A stretch of 64,000 nt of DNA from Dinoroseobacter sp013215265 (GTDB taxonomy: Bacteria; Pseudomonadota; Alphaproteobacteria; Rhodobacterales; Rhodobacteraceae), in contig OY829366.1 of the NCBI GenBank assembly GCA_963691755.1, forward strand, positions 1,426,001 to 1,490,000, in the 5' to 3' direction. Below the pieces are notes generated by a model. The model was not told the DNA's origin and searched no databases. It saw nothing but the letters and a program-made list of their open reading frames with translations. Each line of letters opens with the position of its first letter. Positions within the stretch are counted from its first letter, which is position 1. Position numbers and translations under genes: made by a program. Shown here in pieces: positions 34,912 to 43,906 of this stretch.

Positions 34912-36018
34912 ATGTCTGATCCTGAAACAGAAATCCGCGCTGAAATTCGACTGCCAACGTCCGAATTGCGAGATGATTTGCCCTTCTTCATCAAAACCTT
35001 GGGGATGCGGCTGGACATGATTTATCCTGCTGATGACCCGCAAGTTGCGGTGTTCTCAGGACACGGGGTGCGTCTGCGGGTCGAAAAGGGTGCAAGCGAG
35101 CCCGCAGGGACCTTGCGTTTGCTATGCGACGACCCCGATGCAATCGCTGAAGGTGCACGAAGACTGACCGCGCCTAATGGTACGAAGGTCGAGATAGATG
35201 TGCTGAACCCGCCGCTTGTGCTTCCGGAAACTGACCATGCGTTTGTTGTGCGTCGTCTCGCGGACCAGGCACCTTGGGTAATTGGACGCGCCGGGATGCA
35301 ATACCGCGATCTGATCCCATCGCGCCTTGGTGGATCTATTATCGCGAGCCATATTCGCATCCCCGATGGTGGGCCTGTCCCCGATATGGTGCATTTCCAC
35401 AAGGTTGGGTTTCAACTTATCTTCTGCATCGCAGGATGGGTGGATGTGGTCTACGAGGACCAGGGACCTCCGATAAGGTTGACCGCTGGCGATTGCTTCA
35501 TTCAGCCCCCCGAAATCCGGCATCGTGTTTTGGAGGCAAGCGATGGAATTGAAGTTATTGAGATTGGTGTGCCTGCTGAACATGTCACCGAGATTGATCA
35601 CGACATGGAATTGCCCACCCCGCATTTGCGACCAGACCGCGAATGGCAGGGGCAGAAATTTGTTTACAATACTGTTGAAGGCGCCGTTTGGCGTCCTTTC
35701 CGTATCCCGGGCTTTGTGTGCCGCGACACAACGATCGAGACAAACACCAAAGGGGTCGCGGGGGTCGAGGTTGTCCGGCCAGATGGTGAAGCCCCTTGGA
35801 CGACGCATTCAGGCGATATCCTTTTTACCTTCGTGATGTCAGGCAAGATGACATTGGAAGGAGAGGGTAAGTCCCCCTTTGCCTTGGAGCGGGGGGATGC
35901 CTTTGTGATCCCGCCTGGCGTGGCGACGCGATATAGCGATCCGTCTGATGATCTGGAGTTGCTCGAGGTGGCGCTGCCAGCACCTGTTGAAACCACGATC
36001 GTTGACGCGCCTGCGTGA
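34912..36018 (+). CDS. Bicupin protein with N-terminal VOC-like domain
   Basis: A 368-residue protein. Residues ~8-75 resemble half of a glyoxalase/VOC module (R-L-P-T-S-E-L-R-D-D-L-P-F-F-I-K-T-L-G-M-R-L). Two cupin barrels follow. The first has M-V-H-F-H-K-V-G-F-Q (metal His pair, but Gln in place of the usual Glu) and G-D-C-F-I-Q-P-P-E-I-R-H-R-V; the second has T-T-H-S-G-D and G-D-A-F-V-I-P-P-G-V with no clear His triad, so it is probably structural. Ribosome site GGAGGT 6 nt before the ATG. It may be a dioxygenase or sugar-binding protein; the function is unknown. Divergent from maeB. Confidence 0.7.
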   Translation: MSDPETEIRAEIRLPTSELRDDLPFFIKTLGMRLDMIYPADDPQVAVFSGHGVRLRVEKGASEPAGTLRLLCDDPDAIAEGARRLTAPNGTKVEIDVLNPPLVLPETDHAFVVRRLADQAPWVIGRAGMQYRDLIPSRLGGSIIASHIRIPDGGPVPDMVHFHKVGFQLIFCIAGWVDVVYEDQGPPIRLTAGDCFIQPPEIRHRVLEASDGIEVIEIGVPAEHVTEIDHDMELPTPHLRPDREWQGQKFVYNTVEGAVWRPFRIPGFVCRDTTIETNTKGVAGVEVVRPDGEAPWTTHSGDILFTFVMSGKMTLEGEGKSPFALERGDAFVIPPGVATRYSDPSDDLELLEVALPAPVETTIVDAPA

Positions 36019-36075
36019 TCTCTTGCGCCTCGGTGCGATTTGGCGGCACCATGCCCAATAAAATGGAGGGCGTTC

Positions 36076-36462
36076 ATGAGTCTGTCTGACGCGGCGCGCG
36101 CGGTCGCTGCCAATGCGTATGCACCGTATTCTAAATTTCACGTTGGCGCTGCGATCCGCACCAAAGCCGGGACCGTCTATTCGGGCTGTAATGTCGAAAA
36201 CGTCGCCTACCCGGAAGGCACCTGCGCAGAGGCAGGCGCTATCGCCGCAATGGCCGCTGCGGGCGAACGAGAGATTACAGAAGTCTACGTGGTCGCAACC
36301 GGGCCCTCACCGGTGCCTCCTTGCGGCGGGTGTCGTCAGAAACTGGCAGAGTTTGCCGCTGGCGATGTGAAGGTCACAATGGCGACAATGGAAGGCGATG
36401 AAATGGTCATGACGGTGGCCGAATTGCTGCCGGGTGCCTTCACACAGGCGCATATGGACTGA
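36076..36462 (+). CDS. cdd: Cytidine deaminase
   Basis: A 128-residue tetrameric-type cytidine/deoxycytidine deaminase. The active site has C-N-V-E-N near residue 43, T-C-A-E-A (zinc Cys and catalytic Glu) and P-P-C-G-G-C (two zinc Cys). ATG 36076 has GGAGGG 6 nt upstream. It is the first gene of the salvage operon cdd-deoA-deoB-add-upp; its stop overlaps deoA (TGATG), so the enzymes are coupled at translation. It turns cytidine into uridine, the input for the phosphorylase that follows. Confidence 0.95.
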   Translation: MSLSDAARAVAANAYAPYSKFHVGAAIRTKAGTVYSGCNVENVAYPEGTCAEAGAIAAMAAAGEREITEVYVVATGPSPVPPCGGCRQKLAEFAAGDVKVTMATMEGDEMVMTVAELLPGAFTQAHMD

Positions 36463-37766
36463 TGGACGCGCGCACAATCATTGCCAAGATTCGTGACAAC
36501 GAAACGCCGACAAACGAAGAACTGTTCTGGTTTGCCAATGGCTTGGCATCAGGTGACGTGACAGACGCACAAGCTGGGGCATTTGCCATGTCTGTTGTCT
36601 TGAATGGTCTTGGTGATGCCGGCCGTGTGGCTTTGACCAAGGGGATGCGTGACAGCGGCGATATCATGCACTGGGACCTCGATCAGCCCGTGGTGGACAA
36701 GCATTCCACGGGTGGGGTTGGTGACACGGTTTCTTTGTTGCTGGCGCCTGCGCTTGCTGCTTGCGATGTCTATGTGCCGATGGTGTCCGGGCGCGGCTTG
36801 GGCCACACCGGCGGGACCCTTGATAAGCTTGACGCAATTGATGGCTATCGCAGCGAAGTAAATGCTGCGACTTTCCGCAAGGTGGTTAAAGACACCGGAG
36901 CCTGCATTGCGGGAGCAACGGGTAAGATCGCGCCAGCTGACAAACGGCTTTATCTAGTGCGTGACGTGACCTCGACGGTCGAAAGCGTCGATTTGATCAC
37001 GGCGTCTATCCTTTCAAAGAAACTCAGCGCGGGTCTTGAGGCTTTGGTGATGGACGTCAAATGCGGGTCAGGCGCCTTCATGAAGACACCAGAGGACGCG
37101 CGAACTTTGGCAAAAGCCTTGGTGGAAACCGGGAACGGAGCGGGGTGCAAGACCTGTGCCTTGATCACCGATATGTCCCAACCACTTGCTCCGGTTGCGG
37201 GCAATGCTTTGGAGGTGGCCGAGGTTCTGCGGTGTTTGCGCGGGGAAGGAACTGCGCAACGGATGGTTGAGGTCACCTGCGATCTTGGAGGCGCGTTGCT
37301 GGCGCTGATCGGTGTGGCAAAAGACGAAGCAGAAGGGCGGAGCAAGATCGCAGAGACATTGGCTGCCGGTCATGCTGCCGAGCGGTTCGGCAGGATGGTG
37401 TCTGCCATGGGAGGCCCATCTGACGTGATCGAAAATGGCCTTGCGCGGCTACCAGAAGCGCCAGTGGTGGTTGAAGTTCTGGCTGGAACCGCTGGGGTTG
37501 TGCAGTCGATTGACACCGAAGCCCTTGGGGAAATTGTTGTGTATTTGGGCGGCGGGCGCTTGCGCGAGGATGACAAGTTGGACCTGTCAGTGGGTCTAAC
37601 GGATTTGCAGGGTATTGGTGCGTCGCTTGACGCCCTTACGCCGCTCGCGCGCATTCACGCGGCCACAGAAGACGCAGCGGATGCAGCGGTCGAGACGCTG
37701 CGAGGTGCCTATCAAATCGGAGATAGCTTTACTTCACCGCCGTTGGTTCTGGAGCATATCGGATGA
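36462..37766 (+). CDS. deoA: Thymidine phosphorylase
   Basis: A 434-residue pyrimidine-nucleoside phosphorylase. The family signature S-G-R-G-L-G-H-T-G-G-T-L-D-K-L is at ~108-122, with K-H-S-T-G-G-V-G-D near residue 80 (phosphate site) and D-V-K-C-G-S-G-A-F. It cleaves thymidine or deoxyuridine with phosphate into base and deoxyribose-1-phosphate; deoB handles the sugar phosphate. Starts inside the cdd stop and ends inside deoB (ATGA). Confidence 0.95.
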   Translation: MDARTIIAKIRDNETPTNEELFWFANGLASGDVTDAQAGAFAMSVVLNGLGDAGRVALTKGMRDSGDIMHWDLDQPVVDKHSTGGVGDTVSLLLAPALAACDVYVPMVSGRGLGHTGGTLDKLDAIDGYRSEVNAATFRKVVKDTGACIAGATGKIAPADKRLYLVRDVTSTVESVDLITASILSKKLSAGLEALVMDVKCGSGAFMKTPEDARTLAKALVETGNGAGCKTCALITDMSQPLAPVAGNALEVAEVLRCLRGEGTAQRMVEVTCDLGGALLALIGVAKDEAEGRSKIAETLAAGHAAERFGRMVSAMGGPSDVIENGLARLPEAPVVVEVLAGTAGVVQSIDTEALGEIVVYLGGGRLREDDKLDLSVGLTDLQGIGASLDALTPLARIHAATEDAADAAVETLRGAYQIGDSFTSPPLVLEHIG

Positions 37767-38974
37767 GCCGTGCGTTTTTGATCGTGTTGGATTCGGTTGG
37801 GTGTGGCGGTGCACCTGATGCAGACCAGTTTTTCAATGGCGACGTACCAGATACCGGGGCGAACACGCTTGGCCATATCGCGCAAGCTTGCGCGGATGGT
37901 CGTGCTGAAGATGGGCGCAGTGGACCATTGAACATGTCAAACCTTGCTGCACTTGGGCTTGGGGCTGCCGTGCAGCTGGGCGGAGGCGAACCTGCACCGG
38001 GACTGCAGGCCGAGCCGACCGGCCTTTGGGGCGCGGCGACCGAAGTGTCGCCCGGGAAGGATACCCCGTCAGGTCATTGGGAAATCGCTGGCGTCCCGGT
38101 GCCCTGGGACTGGACTTATTTCCCGGATACTGATCCAGCCTTCCCACAGGATCTGATGGAATTTGTGGCAAGGAAAGCGGGCACTGAAGGCACTCTTGCC
38201 AACACGCACTCAAGCGGTGTGCCGGTGATAAATGAATACGCCGAAGAGCATCTGCGAACTGGGTGGCCGATTTGCTACACGAGCGCGGATTCTGTTTTTC
38301 AGATTGCAGCCCATGAAGAAGCCTTCGGGCTTGATCGTCTGCACGCACTTTGTGAAGCCGTGGCACCTCGATTGCATGATATGAAAGTGGGGCGGGTGAT
38401 TGCACGGCCCTTTGTTGGATCGGTTGAGACGGGATTTACCCGCACAACCAATCGCCACGACTATGCGATGGCCTTGCCTTCGCCTTGCCTGTTGGACTGG
38501 GCCCAAGATGCTGGGCGCGACGTTCTGGGCATCGGGAAGATCAAAGATATTTTCTCTGGGCAGGGGATCAGCCGCGCTGCGAAAGGCTCGGACGGTCAGC
38601 TTTTCGCACATCTCATTGAGGCCGGGCGAGACATGCCCGATGGCAGTTTGACCTTCGCCAACTTTGTCGAGTTTGACACGCTTTACGGACACCCGCGTGA
38701 CGTTTCTGGTTATGCGCGCGCGCTTGAATGGTTTGACGCTTGCTTACCGGAATTCTTTGCGCATCTGCGAGAAGGTGATCTTGCAATATTTACGGCTGAT
38801 CACGGCAATGACCCAACATGGGTCGGAACGGATCATACGAGAGAACGCGTTCCTGTTGTCGGATACGGCGTCGGCAAGCGAGAGATCGGGCTTGTGAGCT
38901 TCTCGGATATTGCCCATAGCGTGGCAGCCCATCTGGGCTTGAACGCACAAGGCTCTGGGAGATCGTTCATTTGA
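37763..38974 (+). CDS. deoB: Phosphopentomutase
   Basis: A 403-residue metalloenzyme of the alkaline-phosphatase superfamily. Metal-binding and active-site residues: the N-terminal V-L-D-S-V-G-C-G (first metal Asp), K-D-T-P-S-G-H-W-E (phosphorylated Thr region), and the C-terminal T-A-D-H-G-N-D-P-T and G-T-D-H-T-R-E. It moves phosphate between C1 and C5 of ribose/deoxyribose, linking the phosphorylases to central metabolism. Length usual. Overlaps deoA (4 nt) and add (TTGA). Confidence 0.95.
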   Translation: MSRAFLIVLDSVGCGGAPDADQFFNGDVPDTGANTLGHIAQACADGRAEDGRSGPLNMSNLAALGLGAAVQLGGGEPAPGLQAEPTGLWGAATEVSPGKDTPSGHWEIAGVPVPWDWTYFPDTDPAFPQDLMEFVARKAGTEGTLANTHSSGVPVINEYAEEHLRTGWPICYTSADSVFQIAAHEEAFGLDRLHALCEAVAPRLHDMKVGRVIARPFVGSVETGFTRTTNRHDYAMALPSPCLLDWAQDAGRDVLGIGKIKDIFSGQGISRAAKGSDGQLFAHLIEAGRDMPDGSLTFANFVEFDTLYGHPRDVSGYARALEWFDACLPEFFAHLREGDLAIFTADHGNDPTWVGTDHTRERVPVVGYGVGKREIGLVSFSDIAHSVAAHLGLNAQGSGRSFI

Positions 38975-39957
38975 CCCGCACTGCCGATATACCAAAGGTC
39001 GAACTGCATCTGCATCTGGAAGGCGCAGCGCCACCGGCCTTCATTCGTGGCCTAGCGCAGGAAAAGCGCGTCGATATTTCCGGAATTTTCGACGAAAGCG
39101 GGGGCTATAAGTTTGAAGGGTTTGTCCCGTTCCTACGAACCTATGAGGCCGCCTGCACCGTGCTGCAAAATCCGCGGGATTTCTATCGTTTGACCAAAGC
39201 GGTGCTCGAACAATCTGCGGCTCACGGCGTCATCTATTCGGAAACCTTTGTCAGTCCCGACTTCTGCGGTGGCAATGATGTTGAAGCCTGGAAAGACTAC
39301 ATGGCGGCCATCCAGCAAGCTGCCACTGAGGCCGAGGAAAGCGACGGGATAATTCTGCGCGGTGTGCTGACCTGTATTCGTCATGAGGGTCCAGAAAACG
39401 CAAAGCTGGCGGCGCGATGCGCGCAGGAAACGGCAGGCGATTGGCTGGTTGGATACGGAATGGGCGGAGATGAAAATCAGTTTAGCCAAGCCGATTTTCG
39501 GTATTCTTTCGATATGGCGCGCGAGGCTGGACTACGCCTGACGACCCATGCGGGAGAATGGTGCGGTGCAAAGGAAGTCCGCGAGGCGATCCGCGACCTT
39601 GGCGTTGAGCGTATCGGACATGGCGTTGGTGCAATCGAAGACATGCAATTGGTCGAAGAGCTGGCTGAAAATGGTGTTGTTCTGGAGGTTTGCCCCGGTT
39701 CAAACGTCGCGCTCGGTGTGGTGAAGTCCTGGGCACACCATCCCATCGAACGTTTGCGAGCAGAAGGCGTGAAGGTCACGGTGTCTACCGATGATCCGCC
39801 GTTCTTTCACACTACCATGAGCCATGAATATGAAAAGCTAGCCGATACCTTCGGCTGGGATGAGGCACGGTTTGCCGAAGTGAACCGTGCCGCAATCGAG
39901 GCGGCATTTTGTGATGATGCCACGCGTGCCCGTGTCCTCAAACGACTGGAGACCTAA
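38971..39957 (+). CDS. add: Adenosine deaminase
   Basis: A 328-residue zinc deaminase. H-L-H-L-E-G at the start (two zinc His), T-H-A-G-E-W (third His and catalytic Glu), G-H-G-V-G, and S-T-D-D-P-P-F-F (zinc Asp) are intact. It deaminates (deoxy)adenosine to (deoxy)inosine. The start is TTG 38971, overlapping the deoB stop as TTGA, the only plausible start before H-L-H-L. Relatives that act on adenine or aminofutalosine share these motifs, but the operon favours a nucleoside substrate. Confidence 0.9.
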   Translation: MTRTADIPKVELHLHLEGAAPPAFIRGLAQEKRVDISGIFDESGGYKFEGFVPFLRTYEAACTVLQNPRDFYRLTKAVLEQSAAHGVIYSETFVSPDFCGGNDVEAWKDYMAAIQQAATEAEESDGIILRGVLTCIRHEGPENAKLAARCAQETAGDWLVGYGMGGDENQFSQADFRYSFDMAREAGLRLTTHAGEWCGAKEVREAIRDLGVERIGHGVGAIEDMQLVEELAENGVVLEVCPGSNVALGVVKSWAHHPIERLRAEGVKVTVSTDDPPFFHTTMSHEYEKLADTFGWDEARFAEVNRAAIEAAFCDDATRARVLKRLET

Positions 39958-39960
39958 ATC

Positions 39961-40596
39961 ATGACCCTTCCGCATTGCACCGTCGTCGATCACCCGCTTG
40001 TGCAGCACAAGTTGACACTGATGCGCGACAAGGAAACACCCACCTCGGAATTTCGGCGCCTCTTGAAAGAGATCGCGGCGCTTTTGGCCTATGAGGTGAC
40101 CCGCGAACTGCCGATGAAAGATGTCTCCGTCGAAACGCCTGTCGAGCCGACCACAGCCCAGAAACTCGACGGTAAGAAGATGGCTTTGATTTCGATCTTG
40201 CGTGCGGGCAACGGCCTTTTGGATGGTGTGATGGAGCTGATCCCAAGTGCGCGTGTTGGGTTTGTTGGTCTTTATCGTGATCCTGAAACGCTGCAGCCGG
40301 TTCAGTACTATTTCAAAGTCCCCGAGGCATTGGACGAACGCATGGTCATCGCGGTTGACCCGATGTTGGCGACAGGCAATTCCTCGGCGGCTGCGATTGA
40401 CCTTTTGAAAGAGGCTGGAGCGACAAATATTCGGTTCTTGTGCCTTTTGGCGGCGCCTGAGGGCGTGCAACGCATGAAAGAGGCGCACCCGGATGTGCCT
40501 ATCGTGACAGCCTCGATCGATAGTCACTTGAACGATCATGGTTATATTGTTCCAGGACTAGGGGATGCGGGTGACCGTCTGTATGGTACTAAATAA
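39961..40596 (+). CDS. upp: Uracil phosphoribosyltransferase
   Basis: A 211-residue UPRTase making UMP from uracil and PRPP. Motifs: R-D-K-E-T-P-T-S-E-F-R near residue 20, I-L-R-A-G-N-G-L near residue 80, and the PRPP site V-D-P-M-L-A-T-G-N-S near residue 135. Normal length. Last gene of the salvage operon, 3 nt after add. No T-rich terminator is seen before the next gene. Confidence 0.96.
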   Translation: MTLPHCTVVDHPLVQHKLTLMRDKETPTSEFRRLLKEIAALLAYEVTRELPMKDVSVETPVEPTTAQKLDGKKMALISILRAGNGLLDGVMELIPSARVGFVGLYRDPETLQPVQYYFKVPEALDERMVIAVDPMLATGNSSAAAIDLLKEAGATNIRFLCLLAAPEGVQRMKEAHPDVPIVTASIDSHLNDHGYIVPGLGDAGDRLYGTK

Positions 40597-40666
40597 GGTA
40601 TCCACAGGCTTTACAGCTCTGATTTGACCATGCATCCTTGGGACCATGATTCCCGGGGGTAAAATC

Positions 40667-41797
40667 ATGTTTTTCAGAACGCTTTTTGTCGCGTCTTGGA
40701 TGGGCGCTGGATTGGTTGGTGGCGCCGCATTGGCAACGACTATCACGCCCGCTGAAATTCCTCCTGCCAGCTACACAGGCACGCAATACGTTGATAGTCA
40801 GGGATGTGTATTTGTGCGAGCGGGGGCAGCGGGAAACGTGACGTGGATCCCGCGTATGGACCGGCAACGCAACCATATGTGTAGTGCGCGTCCAACAGGC
40901 GTGGCCAGAACCGAGCTGCCCGTGGTCCAAAACACGACGACATCGGCTTCGGCCGCTTCGGTGATATCGCCGCAGAACACGCAGACCCCAAGTATTGTCA
41001 GAACCCAAGCTGCGGTACCAACGACCATTACGGTTACGACGCCGACGACGACCAATTTGCTGGTTGGCGGTGCCCGTATTGGAGCAACACCGACAACAAC
41101 GGCAATCAATCGCGTACCCCTGGCTACAGCCACGACGCCGCAACACACGGCAAATGCTTGCCCGGGTGCATCTACGCTCAGCCGACAGTACATCAATCAC
41201 GGCCAGCATGGCCCGGTCCGTTGCGGACCGCAGCCAGTGCATCCAATGGATGTTTATCGGCCCAACGGTGCGGTGCCGACAACCACACGCAGCCGTGGAG
41301 CGCTCACCTACGCTTTTGGCGCGCGGCCTCCGTTTGAGCCGGTCAATGCAGCTCCGCAGACGCCGTCGGGATATCGCTCAGTATGGAATGATGGGCGTCT
41401 GAACCCAAATCGAGGGAACGTGGGCACGGTTTATGCTGCTGCCCCGGCTACCAACAGCGCCCTGGCGGCGACGGTTTCCACCCGGAACGCTCCTGCAACG
41501 ACGACACGGCGAACAAGCGCCGCGCCGCAACAGGCGACGGAAGGACGTGTCGCAGTTCGCGTTGGGGTTGGGCATCGGTATGTTCAGGTCGGGACGTACC
41601 GCGAAGACACAAATGCACAGCGCGCAATACGTGCCCTTCAGCGACTGGGTCTGCCTGCCGCGCGTTCTTCAAGCATAAGTCGCGGACAGACCTATCAGGT
41701 CGTTCTGGCTGGTCCTTTTGCAGACAGTACCGCGCTGGGAACCGCTCTTTATCAAGCACGGCAAGCCGGGTTCACGGATGCGATCACGCGCCGCTAA
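40667..41797 (+). CDS. SPOR-domain secreted protein
   Basis: A 376-residue protein with an N-terminal signal peptide (M-F-F-R-T-L-F-V-A-S-W-M-G-A-G-L-V-G-G-A), a short Cys-containing N-domain (D-S-Q-G-C-V-F-V-R-A), a long Thr/Pro/Ala-rich low-complexity middle (~85-290), and a C-terminal SPOR domain of ~75 residues (R-Y-V-Q-V-G-T-Y ... A-R-S-S-S-I-S-R-G-Q-T-Y-Q-V-V-L-A-G-P-F). SPOR domains bind denuded peptidoglycan glycans at the division site, so a cell-wall or division role is likely. ATG 40667 has GGGGGT 6 nt upstream. Convergent with the next gene (4-nt overlap). Confidence 0.85.
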   Translation: MFFRTLFVASWMGAGLVGGAALATTITPAEIPPASYTGTQYVDSQGCVFVRAGAAGNVTWIPRMDRQRNHMCSARPTGVARTELPVVQNTTTSASAASVISPQNTQTPSIVRTQAAVPTTITVTTPTTTNLLVGGARIGATPTTTAINRVPLATATTPQHTANACPGASTLSRQYINHGQHGPVRCGPQPVHPMDVYRPNGAVPTTTRSRGALTYAFGARPPFEPVNAAPQTPSGYRSVWNDGRLNPNRGNVGTVYAAAPATNSALAATVSTRNAPATTTRRTSAAPQQATEGRVAVRVGVGHRYVQVGTYREDTNAQRAIRALQRLGLPAARSSSISRGQTYQVVLAGPFADSTALGTALYQARQAGFTDAITRR

Positions 41798-42813
41798 GTG
41801 CTTTCACAAATAGATTGTAAGGTGACCCAGTCGTTGTCGGACAGAATGGTCGGCGCAATCCCAGCCACATAGGGGTCGCGAATGAGCAGACGTTCTTTGA
41901 CCTGGTCAGACTCTTCAGAGTTGTTTGCGTAGGGTCTCGCTGGAATGCGGGCAGTCTCAAAGGCCGCGACCAAAGCGGCGCTGGAGATGTTCGTTCTTGG
42001 ACGCGAAATCATCTGATCGGTATGGCGTTGGAGCGCGGTGTCGCTTATCTGCCCGGTGGCAAGGAAGCGCAGCGCGTGAAATGTGCCCACGTCGCGCATG
42101 AGGTCTGACAGCGCAGATACCTGCTGAGCGCGTGCGAACTCAGCAATCGCGTGACCGGCTAAAACGTCAGGTGTGTCATGAACGTCTATCAGTTCACGGT
42201 CCAACAAAATGATATTGCCTGGCAGATGGCCGGTGGTATTTGGCCAGCGTCCGACAATCACCAGATGCAAGCCAGTGTCAGGCGCCAGTCGTTGCGCCAA
42301 CCGGTCCAACACGCGCTTCCCTGCGGGCCCGTTGCACCGATCGCCCGCAAGCTTTTCTGCGTGGGTCAAAACGCGGTTGCCAAGCTCGGATCGTGTCGTT
42401 TGGGGAACAACACGTTCGGCGTGTGCGACAACCGCATCTGGCAGCCAGAAAACGGCAAGGCTTCCGAGCACTGCCAGCATACTTAAACCTGCCCAAAGCC
42501 TGAGCCTGCCGGGTTTTGGGTCAGCGGCATGGACGGCAGCTTGAACCTTCTCAATGGCTGAAATCATCTCGGGATCATCGATCTCGAGGGTCTCACTGGT
42601 GTCTGACCCTGGCATAAAAATCGCAGGTGTCTTGCCAGGATTCTGGCGCTCGATCGCCGGAAGCGACCAGTGACTAAGCGCACTTTCGGACTTGTCGGCA
42701 ACAACGAGAGATGCGTCGCCCAGAAAGACATAGACATCACGTCTTTGGGCGCCGGGTTCTGCGCGCCAAAGCCCGGTGCTTTCCAATCTTATGTAGGCGT
42801 TCAGCGCGGTCAC
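41794..42813 (-). CDS. M48 peptidase-like membrane protein lacking the catalytic motif
   Basis: A 339-residue protein with one transmembrane helix at ~105-126. The part after it (~160-260) follows the M48 metalloprotease pattern: L-D-R-L-A-Q-R-L, then L-P-G-N-I-I-L-L-D-R-E-L-I, then L-A-G-H-A-I-A-E-F-A-R at 219-229, where active enzymes have H-E-I-G-H. Glu and the second His are both missing, so it should not bind zinc or cut peptides. I infer a non-catalytic scaffold or sensor derived from an M48 protease. The N-terminal ~95 residues are soluble and of unknown fold. Confidence 0.65.
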   Translation of the reverse strand: MTALNAYIRLESTGLWRAEPGAQRRDVYVFLGDASLVVADKSESALSHWSLPAIERQNPGKTPAIFMPGSDTSETLEIDDPEMISAIEKVQAAVHAADPKPGRLRLWAGLSMLAVLGSLAVFWLPDAVVAHAERVVPQTTRSELGNRVLTHAEKLAGDRCNGPAGKRVLDRLAQRLAPDTGLHLVIVGRWPNTTGHLPGNIILLDRELIDVHDTPDVLAGHAIAEFARAQQVSALSDLMRDVGTFHALRFLATGQISDTALQRHTDQMISRPRTNISSAALVAAFETARIPARPYANNSEESDQVKERLLIRDPYVAGIAPTILSDNDWVTLQSICEST

Positions 42814-42968
42814 GAGGGCACACGCCTTTTCTGCTCAGGTTTTGTTATGGTGCGATACTATGCATCACAAGGTGCTGGTGCAATCTTACATCGTTGTTTT
42901 GACCTGTGCGTCAGGTTCTATGTCGCAATCGGTCGTGCTTGCCGGCATTCGCCGCGGTAAGGGGAAGT

Positions 42969-43877
42969 ATGCAAAGCAGAAATCCCATTCTGGCGGCCTT
43001 GGGCCTGATCACAGTGGCCATGGCATTCATAGGCTTTACGGATAACTATGTCCGCCGTATCGCGGAAGAAGCTGGTATTTGGCAGTTCCATTTCGTGCGG
43101 GCGACGATGGTGGTTCCAATTCTCGTTGCCTGCATATTATTGATGAAGCTTGAATGGCGTCCCAAGCGATTTTGGGCTGTTACGCTTCGATCGCTGATGA
43201 TCGCGATTTCGATGTACATGTATTTTGGGGCGCTTGGCGTGATGCCTGCGGCTGTTGCCGGGGCTGGGCTGTTTACCTCACCCATCTGGGTTTTGATCCT
43301 GACCATAGTGGTCTTTCGCGCTCCGGTGGGGATTTGGCGTATTCTATCAGTCGCGGTTGGATTTGGGGGCGTGGTGCTGATCCTGAACCCGGGCGAAAGC
43401 GCGTTTGATTTGGTGACATTTATGCCCGCGCTGGCCGGGGCGTTTTACGCTGCTGGTGCAGTCATGACGCGCCGTCTTTGCGCAGATGAGACAACGACTG
43501 CGATGTTGATGAATATGTTCGTGACCTTGGGTGTGTTCGGCATGTGCGGTGTTGTCGTCATGAGCTTGACTGTCAATGGCAGCAGCTTTTTCACGATGGG
43601 TTGGCAGCCGATGAGCGAGCAGTTCTTATGGCTGACACTAATGCAAGCAGTTGGCTCCCTGATTGGAGTTGCATGTATCGTACGGGCGTACCAAATCGCC
43701 GAAGCGTCTTACGTTGCCGTGTTTGAATACGTGTTCCTGATTTTCGCTGTGTTCTGGGGTTACGTACTTTGGGGGGATCTGCCGAGCCTTACAGGCTTTT
43801 TCGGGATTATGCTGATCGTTGGTGCGGGCACTGTCATCGTTTTGAGGAGCAGAAGCGCAAAGGATAGATCGATCTGA
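42969..43877 (+). CDS. EamA/DMT family transporter
   Basis: A 302-residue, ten-helix DMT transporter. The first EamA repeat is ~10-140, the second ~155-295, ending V-F-E-Y-V-F-L-I-F-A-V-F-W-G-Y-V-L-W-G-D-L-P-S. ATG 42969 has GGGGAAG just upstream; a Met 21 codons earlier adds a non-family segment and is rejected. The substrate is unknown; the group includes exporters of amino acids and S-adenosylmethionine-like metabolites. Confidence 0.88.
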   Translation: MQSRNPILAALGLITVAMAFIGFTDNYVRRIAEEAGIWQFHFVRATMVVPILVACILLMKLEWRPKRFWAVTLRSLMIAISMYMYFGALGVMPAAVAGAGLFTSPIWVLILTIVVFRAPVGIWRILSVAVGFGGVVLILNPGESAFDLVTFMPALAGAFYAAGAVMTRRLCADETTTAMLMNMFVTLGVFGMCGVVVMSLTVNGSSFFTMGWQPMSEQFLWLTLMQAVGSLIGVACIVRAYQIAEASYVAVFEYVFLIFAVFWGYVLWGDLPSLTGFFGIMLIVGAGTVIVLRSRSAKDRSI

Positions 43878-43906
43878 TATCTTGCCAGTCACGACGTCAG
43901 TTATTG

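Noticed and set aside
36040..36075. Longer N-terminus for cytidine deaminase
   Set aside because: The ATG at 36076 has a strong GGAGGG site and gives the normal family start; upstream codons include the intergenic region.
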